Below, one piece after another: positions 57,412 through 64,000 of a stretch of DNA of 64,000 nt; within the stretch, counting starts at the first letter, position 1, and the number at the start of each line of letters is the position of its first letter. Source of the stretch: CALMBW01 sp963779645 (GTDB taxonomy: Bacteria > Actinomycetota > CADDZG01 > WHSQ01); assembly GCA_963779645.1 (NCBI GenBank), contig CAVZYX010000005.1:2302116-2366115 (forward strand), in the 5' to 3' direction. Position numbers and translations under genes: made by a program. Under the pieces are notes generated by a model. That model saw only the letters and a program-made list of their open reading frames with translations. It ran no database searches and had not been told where the DNA came from.

Positions 57412-57516
57412 CTGCGCCAGGGCGGATCCAGCGATAATTCATGATGGATTCGACCGGCACGACGCGGCTGGCTTTCTGGCGGCCACCGTCGGCATTTGTC
57501 GGCGCGGAGGGCGTGG

Positions 57517-57951
57517 GTGAAATCGTTTTCTTCTTAGAGCAGTGGCGTTGTGCGGGCTGGTTGCGCTTGCCGCGTTGTAGCGACAGCCGATCAGCTAACG
57601 AGGCTGCGGTGGCCGATGCGTTTGATGCGGATGTTCGATAAGCCTGAAGCGCGGCTGGTCGTCGGCCCGATCGCCGTCGCAGGCAATGCGGCGCTCGCCG
57701 ACTGGACTCAAGGAGCCATGGGCGGCCGTGCACTACTCAGATACCGAGACAACATATGGCGTGTAGAGTTATGCGCTGGCGACGGCATCAAGAATGAGTC
57801 GGCGCTAGCCATGGCTGGCATCCGGCCCGACCGTGGACGGGCCATCGTCGCCGAGCTCAACGACGAAGAGCGCGCCGAAACGCCGGAACGGCTCAAGCAG
57901 ATCGCGTCATTCAGCGGTGTGGTGCGAATGCACGGCGGCGAGGCGCACTAG
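57517..57951 (+). CDS. Copper uptake system-associated protein (frameshifted N-terminus)
   Basis: The intact C-terminal 110 residues read MRMFDKPEARLVVGPIAV, ALADWTQGAMGGRALLRYR, WRVELCAGDGIKNESAL and ASFSGVVRMHGGEAH. This is the pattern of the small exported 'copper uptake system-associated' family found beside copper TonB receptors. The N-terminus is broken by one or two shifts: GTG 57517 (GGAGGG upstream) gives KSFSS, another frame gives ALCGLVALAAL, together a normal signal peptide, followed by TADQLT. Function beyond the association with copper uptake is unknown. Confidence 0.64.
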
Positions 57952-58012
57952 GCGCTCAGCGCCACAATGTGGCGTCCGGTTGCAACCAGGAACGGCCAGG
58001 ACGCGACAGAGA

Positions 58013-58031
58013 GTGCGACATTCCGTCGCAC
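58013..58031 (+). promoter_or_regulatory. Palindromic operator copy 3 (upstream of PepSY 2)
   Basis: GTGCGAC-ATTCC-GTCGCAC, arms of 7, then GACAATT at the same 25-base distance as in copy 2. It lies in the 257-base gap 57952-58208, which holds no gene, about 180 bases before the PepSY 2 ATG. Confidence 0.6.
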
Positions 58032-58208
58032 GCCCCGCGCGGCCGATCAGGCGACAATTAGCCCAGGATTCGAGTCGGGCGCGTGGGACACGCGTGGCAG
58101 TTTGACCGCTGCGTCGCTGCTCATCGATAACATCGAACAATCGCCGGTGTGGACATTCAGGACAGCCGTCCGGGCCGCAAGATGGTCGGAGATGTGGCCA
58201 GGTAATTC

Positions 58209-59521
58209 ATGAGTAGTTTGCAGGCTGACGCGCTGCGCTCCCCGCAGCGTCTGTACGCCCGCCTGTGGCGCTGGCATTTCTTTGCCGCGCTGATCGTCAT
58301 TCCGTTCGCGCTGTGGCAATCGGTCACGGGCGTGCTCTATCTCTGGCACCGCGAGATCGCGTCGCTGGCGTATCCAGAGCTCGTGCGCGTTGCGCCCGGC
58401 GAATCTCGCGTGAGCTACGAGCAGCAGCTCGCGACGGTGCTGCGACACCAGCCGCGCGAGCGGCTGCAGTCGATCGAGATCAGCGACGATCCGACCCGAT
58501 CGACCGCATTTTTCTTTGCCGATCCGAATGGCCTGCCGTATCCGGCGTTCACGAATCCGTACACCGGCGACTATCTCGGTGAGGTCGCGGCGACTGCACT
58601 GGATTCGCGGGCTGAGCACGGGGCTTCATGGCGGATGGCCGATCAACCGTGGGGCAGTTATCTGCTCGAGCTCGGGCGCGTGCTGGGCCATCGTGATGAC
58701 GCTCACCGGGCTGTATCTGTGGTGGCCACGCAATGCACGGGCTCGCGGGCGTGCTGTATCCGCGGTTGCGCAGCGGCAGTCGCATCTTCTGGCGCGATCT
58801 GCATGCGACGGTCGGTGTGTACTTCGCGCTCATTCTGCTGGTGTTTCTGTTCTCCGCGCTGCCGTGGACGACGTTCTGGGGCGGAAAGGTGCTGCGTCCG
58901 ATCGAGGCCGCGACGCATCAGGGGTCGCCGCGCGGTTTCTTCTTCGCGCGGCGCGACATCATGGCGGTGATCGACGGCGATGCACGAGCACGCGCATCGG
59001 CAGCGCCTCAGCGTTGACCATCGATCAGCTGATCGCGAAGGCGCGCGCCGCCGGTGCGCGCGGCGCGATCGAACTGCAGCCGAGCGGACGGCGGTCCGGT
59101 CAACTTGCACGACGATCATCCGCGCTCGACCGATGAAGTGTGGATGCAGCTCGATGGACGCACCGGCGCGGTGCTGATCAGGGTCGACCTGGGACGACTC
59201 ATCCGCCGCTCGCCAAGGCCATCGCGCTCGGCATCGATCTGCACGAAGGACACTTCTTCGGTCGCATCAATCAGATCTTCAACACGCTCGTCGCCACCGC
59301 GCTCGTGTGGCTGTGCGTGACCGGCTTCATCGGCTGGTACCAGCGCCGGCCCGCTGGGCGCGTCGCGCGCGCCGCCGAAGCGCGAGCTGCGCTATCCGCG
59401 CGCCGTCATCGCCACGGCCGCGACGCTGTGCATCGTCATGCCGCTGCTCGGCTTGTCGGTGCTCGTCGATCGCGATCGATCGATCGCAGTCGCCGGCCGC
59501 TTCCTACCGCAATCCGCCTGA
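58209..59521 (+). CDS. PepSY-domain membrane protein 2 (multiple frameshifts)
   Basis: Starts MSSLQADALRSPQRLYARL with helix FFAALIVIPFALWQSVTGVLYLW, then a PepSY region (EISDDPTRSTAFFFADPNG). It continues in other frames with IVMTLTGLYLWWPR, SRIFWRDLHATVGVYFAL, LILLVFLFSALPWTTFWGG, LTIDQLIAKARAAGARG, GIDLHEGHFFGRINQIFN and a last helix before GRFLPQSA. At least five single-base corrections are needed to give about 435 residues. It precedes receptor 2 by 26 bases and probably processes its cargo at the inner membrane. Confidence 0.82.
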
Positions 59522-59547
59522 CTGCCATTTCATCCGAGGCTCATGTC

Positions 59548-61661
59548 ATGCGTTTCCCACGGTCTGCTCGAGCGCAATCGCGCTTGCAGTCAGCTCGACA
59601 CTGTTGCATTGCCAGCGGTCGGCAGCCAGCCGCGCAGACGGCCGACACGCTCGAAGAAGTCGTGATCACGGCACAGCGCATCCGCGAGCAGATCGAGGCG
59701 GAGCAGGCGCTCACGCCCGGCGGCGTCACCGTCATCGATGGCGACGATCTCTATGAGCGCAGCGTCACCAACATGACCGACATGCTGCGCTACGTGCCGG
59801 GCGTCTGGTCGGAGAGCGGTTGGGGCTCCGATGAGCTGTTCTTCTCCAGCCGCGGCTCGAATCTCGATGCCACCGACTACGACAAGAACGGCATCAAGCT
59901 GTTCCAGGACGGACTGCCGGTCACGACGGCCGACGGCAACAATCACAACCGCGTGCTCGATCCGCTGAGCGCGCGTTACGCGGTGATCGCGCGCGGTGCG
60001 AACGCGCTGACGTACGGAGCGAGCACGCTCGGCGGCGCGTTCGATTTCATCTCACCGACCGCGCGCACGACGGACCCGCTCTCCGTCTATCTCACCGGCG
60101 GCAGCCACGGATTGCTCAGCGGACGCGTCACGGCCGGCGGCGTCGCGGATGCCTTCGATGGGCTCGTCACACTGGAAGCGAAGAACGTATGACGGCTATC
60201 GCGATCACAGCCAGCAGGAGCGCAAAGGCGTGTACGCCAACGCCGGCTGGCAGGTGTCCGATGCGCGTTTCGACGCGCGTCTACGCGACCTACATGGACA
60301 ACGATGAGGAGTTGCCGCGCGGCTTGACGCGCGCGCAGATCGCGCAGGATCCCGATCAGGTCGGTCGCGAGCGCGATCACCGGCGACAACCGCAAGAACG
60401 TCCAAACGGCGCGCGTCGCGTTCAAGACGACGTGGCAGCATCGATGCGAACAGCTCGCTGCAGTTCGGCTCTTCGTACGAAGAGCAATCGCTGTATCACC
60501 CGATCGTCGACATGCGCGGCCCGATCCGGACGGCGCCGGGCCGCTGCTCGGGCCGCAGTTCTTCAGCCTGCTCATCGATACCGATCACCGCAACGCTGGG
60601 CGGCATGGTCCGTTACAACACTCAAGCTCGGCGACCACGATCTGCTCGCTGGGCCTCAACTATGGCGACACCGAAGTCGAGGGCGGCAACTACCAGAACC
60701 TGTTCGGTCGCCGCGGCTTCTTCATGTCCCGTCGGACGAACACGCGGACAGCGTCGAGGCGTTCGCGATGGACCGCTGGGCGCTCGACCGACGCGTGGAC
60801 GCTCGTCTACGGCGCGCAAGTCGTCGATACCAGCCGCGATGTCGCGTCGGCGAGCGCGAGGGCCGTGCGCAATCCGAACGATCTATCGTCGTCAATCCCC
60901 GCCTCGGGCGTGATCTACTCGCTCGGCGAGTCGAACGAGCTGTTCGCCAGCGTGAGCCGCCTGTTCGAGCCGCCCACGACGTTCGAGCTCGAGGACGACG
61001 GACGCGGCAACGGGCAGCTGCTGGATCCGATGAAAGGCATGGTCGTCGAGGTCGGCATGCGCGGCGCGACTGGCTCACGGCGCGCGGCACGCGCTGGCAT
61101 TGGGACGTGTCGGTGTACTACGCGGAGATCGACGATGAGATCCTGTCGGTCGACGATCCCGACCGCGCCGGGCACGAGCCTGTCGGCGAACATCGACTCG
61201 ACGCATTCACGCCGGCATCGAAGCGCTGATCGGCGCAAGCTTCGCGCTGAGCGGCGAGACGCATCGGCTCGAGCCGCTGGTCAGCCTGACGCTGAACGAG
61301 TTCTCCTTCGACTCCGATCCGATCTATGGCGACAACGATCTGCCGGCGGCGCCGAAGTACGCGGCGCGCGGCGAGCTGATGTATCGGCACGCCAGCGGCT
61401 TCTATGCCGGCCCGACGTTCGACTTCATCGGCAAGCGCTATGCCGATTTCGCGAATACCTACCGAGGTCGGTTCGTACGAGCTGCTCGGCCTGCGCGGCG
61501 GCTTCTCCGCGCAAGCGATGGGAGGTTTTCGGCGAGCTGCGCAATCTGACCGACGAGGAGTACGTCGCGATGCTGAAGTGCGCGATCGGCGGACGCATGC
61601 CGAGGTTCTCTTTCCCGGCGCGCCGCTCTCGGCTTACGTCGGCGCGCGGTTTTCGTTCTGA
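59548..61661 (+). CDS. TonB-dependent receptor 2 (multiple frameshifts)
   Basis: ATG 59548 begins MRFPRSARAQ. After the broken signal region comes TLEEVVITAQRIREQIEAEQ and an intact plug domain (GVTVIDGDDLYERSVTNM, FSSRGSNLDATDYDKNGI, YAVIARGANALTYGASTLGG). The barrel is spread over several frames (YRDHSQQERKGVYANAGWQ; IYSLGESNELFASVSRLFEPP; YAARGELMYRHASGFYAGP) and ends in the aromatic outer-membrane signal AYVGARFSF. Many corrections needed; the first is one extra G near 60187 (AKN-YDGYRDH). Ligand unknown; genetic context suggests copper. Confidence 0.84.
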
Positions 61662-61862
61662 GGGGAGGCCATCTTCTGGTGCGGCCTCGCTCCTCCCTCT
61701 GCGGCGCCGCCTCTTGAGCCCAATCCTGACACTTGATGCGCATGTTCGCAAGCCCCGAACCCGCCCCCTCGCTGAATAGGACGCAAGGAACGATGGCGGC
61801 GACCACTCACTCTCATTTTGTCGATGGCATATCCTCCGAGCACGTTCCGACGTCGCAGCTGA
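61662..61862. other. Gap between receptor 2 and the MbnP-like gene
   Basis: No clear gene or palindrome. An ATG at 61793 behind CAAGGAACG opens a frame (MAATTHSHFVDGISS) that has no signal peptide and does not lead into MbnP sequence. I do not support it as a gene, but with this error rate it could be a displaced start. Confidence 0.3.
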
Positions 61863-62779
61863 GTGCCGAGGGGGTCCCGAGGCGTTTCCACGTCGTTCGC
61901 AGCGTCTGTGCGCGGTTGCGGCAGGGGCGCACGCGGACGACAGGCGCCCCCCCCCCCCCCCCCCCCCACCGGTCGAGATCAAATTCGCCGCCCAGTGACG
62001 GCAAGCCCGTGTCGTGCGCGAAGACGTATCAGAACGTGGGCACGTCCAAGGCGGCGATGTTCGTGCAGGATTTCCGCATCTATGTGAGCGCCGTGCGCCT
62101 GATCGCGAAGGACGGACGGAACGTTCCGGTGCAGTGACGCCCAAAGAGATGTGGCAGGACGACCACGTCGCCTTGCTCGATTTCGAGAACGGCACCGGCA
62201 ATTGCAACGGCAACGCGCCGACGAAGACCGAATCAGAGGCACGGTACAGGCGGGCGACTACCGCGGCATCGCGTTCGAGATCGGCGTGCCGTTCGAGCTC
62301 AATCATCAGGACCCGACGCTGGCCGCGCGCCGCTCAACTACTCGGCGCTTACCTGGCCGTGGCGCATCGGTTACAAGTTCACGACCATCGACTTCGACAC
62401 CAAGCCCATGGCCGAGCGCAAGGTGGTGCCCGTCGAAGGCATGCACCAGACTGTTTCGGCGACCGGATTCTCCGTGCACCTGGGCAGCATGGACTGCGCA
62501 TCCAGCGGGCCGCGGTTACCACCAAAGTCGGTGTGCGGCAGTCCCAATCGTCCGACATACCGTTTCGATGCGTTCGATCCGGGCGAACAAATGCTAGTCA
62601 TGGATCTGGGCGCACTGCTCGCCGGCACCGACGTGACGCAGAACATGCCCGAAAGCCCGTCCGGCTGCATGGCCGGCGCGAAAGATGACGACTGCGTCGA
62701 TATCATGAATCGCTTCGGACTCGCATTCCGCGGCCAGCCCTCGACCGGCCAGCAGTTCGTGCACGTCGCGAAGCAATGA
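61863..62779 (+). CDS. MbnP-family four-Cys copper-binding protein (metallo-mystery pair; frameshifted)
   Basis: Exported partner of the di-heme enzyme downstream. Signal-like pieces STSFAASV and CAVAAGAHA lie in adjacent frames before a 21-base C run encoding prolines. Conserved stretches: VEIKFAA, GKPVSCAKTYQNVG, MWQDDHVALLDFENGTGNC, ALTWPWRIGYKF, GSMDCASSG, KSVCGSPNRPTYRFDAF and DVTQNMPESPSGCM. These are the four-Cys and Trp features of MbnP/MXAN_0976-type proteins. In methanotrophs MbnH oxidises a Trp of MbnP to kynurenine, creating a copper site. The stop overlaps the mbnH-like start (ATGA). Start at GTG 61863 is tentative. Confidence 0.8.
61947..61967 (+). repeat. 21-base poly-C tract
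   Basis: An uninterrupted run of 21 C lies just after the predicted signal peptide of the MbnP-like gene, where it would encode prolines. It is the longest homopolymer I saw. It may be a hypermutable tract or a sequencing artefact. Confidence 0.9.
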
Positions 62780-64000
62780 TATCGATGCGAAAGATCGGAA
62801 TCGCAGTGCTGGGCGCCGCCCTGGCGACAGGGCTCGTGCTCGCCGCGGAGGAGCACGGCCCCGAGCCCACGATGACGCTCAGTCCCGATCTGCTGCAAGC
62901 GTACGTGCCGAGCTCCTACGCTTGGGAGCTGCCAAAGTGGATGCCCAAGCCGCTCGATCCACGCGACAACCCGACGACGCCCGCGAAGGTCGAGCTTGGC
63001 CGGCGGCTGTTCTACGACACGCGGCTCTCCGTCAATCGCAGCACGATCATGCGCCTCGTGTCACCGACAAGAGCTGGCGTTCACGGACGGCTTGAAGGTG
63101 TCGCCCGGCGCGCTCGGCCATCTCACGACGCGAAATGCGATGTCGCTGGCGAACGTTGCATATGCGCCAGTGCTCACCTGGGGCAATCCGCTGCTCCACA
63201 CACTGGAAAAACAGGTGCTGGTGCCGCTGATCGGGCAGGAGCCGATCGAGATGGGCATGGCAGGGCTCGATGAGGAACTGATCTCCCGCCTGCGCAGCGA
63301 ACCGTTGTATCCGCCGCTGTTCGCTCGGGCGTTCCCTGAAGCGCAAGATGCAATTTCATTGGCACACGTCACACGAGCGCTCGCTGCATTTCAACGCACG
63401 CTCATCTCGGCTCGCTCGCCCTACGACCGCTATCGCTACGAAGGCGATGTCGAAGCCATCTCGGAAGCCGCGATTCGCGGCGAAGCGCTGTTCTTCGATG
63501 AGCGCCTCGAATGTCATCACTGCCACGGCAACTTCAATCTGAACGATTCGGTGATGCACGAGCGCAATCGCGTCGGCGAAATCGCGTTCCACAACACCGG
63601 GCTCTACAACATCGACGGCAAGGGAGCTTATCCAGCCGACAACACCGGGCTCGAAGAACACACGGGACGCCCCGAGGACATGGGGCGTTTCAAAGCGCCG
63701 ACGCTAAGAAACATCGCCGTCACCGCGCCGTACATGCACGACGGCTCGATGGCTACGCTCGATGAAGTGCTGGATCACTACGCGGCCGGCGGGCGCACGA
63801 TCAAGAGCGGACCGCACGCAGGCGTCGGCCGGGACAATCCGCTCAAGAGCTCGTTCGTGCCCGGCTTCACGCTCACGCCGCAGGAACGCGCCGATCTGCT
63901 CGCGTTCCTCCATGCGCTCACGGACGAGCCGTTCCTGAGTGACCCGAGATTCGCAGGAGCCCCTGGAGCACACCTCATGTCGATGCCAATTGACTCTACT
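62776..64000 (+). CDS. MbnH-type di-heme enzyme (cytochrome c peroxidase-like; one frameshift, reaches window end)
   Basis: Starts ATG 62776 overlapping the MbnP stop, or ATG 62785; signal MRKIGIAVLGAALATGLVLA. After VELGRRLFYDTRLSVNRSTI one extra base near 63049 moves the frame, and the first heme site CASCH (63050-63064) follows with RQELAFTDGLKVSPGALGH. The second heme site ECHHCHG is at 63512-63526. Then come GRFKAPTLRNIAVTAPYMHDG and PGFTLTPQERADLLAFL. This is the MXAN_0977/MbnH branch of di-heme peroxidases, which form a bis-Fe(IV) state to modify MbnP. No stop is reached before the window ends. Confidence 0.87.

Noticed and set aside
61793..61862. Start of a separate small gene (MAATTHSHF) before MbnP
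   Set aside because: No signal peptide, no family match and it runs into the MbnP region out of frame; error density makes it unreliable.

Overview
The window holds two unrelated pieces of DNA joined near position 52,155.

Left part (1 to about 52,150): a chromosomal segment of a Gram-positive, high-GC actinobacterium-like organism, probably uncultured. The evidence is gene content and order. Reading right to left on the minus strand come mraZ, rsmH, ftsL, ftsI, murE, mraY, murD, ftsW, murG, murC, murB, ftsQ and ftsZ, then pgeF, yggS, sepF, yggT and divIVA. ileS (plus strand) follows, then a TraR/DksA-type zinc protein, lspA, rluD, dnaE, and the hisDCBHA, hisF, hisI and trpE genes. This is the classical actinobacterial division/wall to his/trp neighbourhood. 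SepF and a Wag31-type DivIVA are present, no ftsA is seen next to ftsZ, and MurE has the DNPR motif of meso-diaminopimelate ligases. Many genes overlap by 4 bases (ATGA), which shows tight translational coupling. Departures from the usual plan are: no murF in the wall cluster; a methyltransferase between ftsQ and ftsZ; an M24 peptidase inside the his genes; an HNH/DUF222 gene, a nitrobindin-like gene and a PQQ-propeller lipoprotein splitting the his genes; and a MoxR/DUF58/DUF4129 operon next to hisD.

Control signals seen in the left part are a TTGACG-N17-TATATT promoter and a perfect intrinsic terminator around ftsZ, a five-copy MraZ-type operator upstream of mraZ, and a near-identical 18-bp palindrome upstream of both dnaE and mraZ. 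Four left-part genes (HNH/DUF222, moxR, murB, rlpA-like) carry one apparent extra base each. Correcting the moxR one restores an exact ATGA overlap with its neighbour, so these look like sequence errors rather than decay.

Right part (about 52,160 to 64,000): a Gram-negative, proteobacterium-like copper-handling locus with very many single-base frameshifts. It encodes two TonB-dependent receptors, each beside a PepSY membrane protein, a redoxin with a Met/His tail, a CopD-type membrane protein, a small 'copper uptake system-associated' protein, and an MbnP/MbnH ('metallo-mystery') pair of a four-Cys copper protein and a di-heme peroxidase-like enzyme. Three copies of one palindrome, GCGAC-ATTYC-GTCGC, sit in front of the plus-strand genes and suggest a shared regulator. 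An OppF-type ABC ATPase (left) and a PepSY protein (right) are both cut at the join and no mobile element is visible, so the join is most likely an assembly or cloning chimera. The copper locus should be read as belonging to another organism.

No rRNA, tRNA, CRISPR array, insertion sequence or phage gene was recognised.
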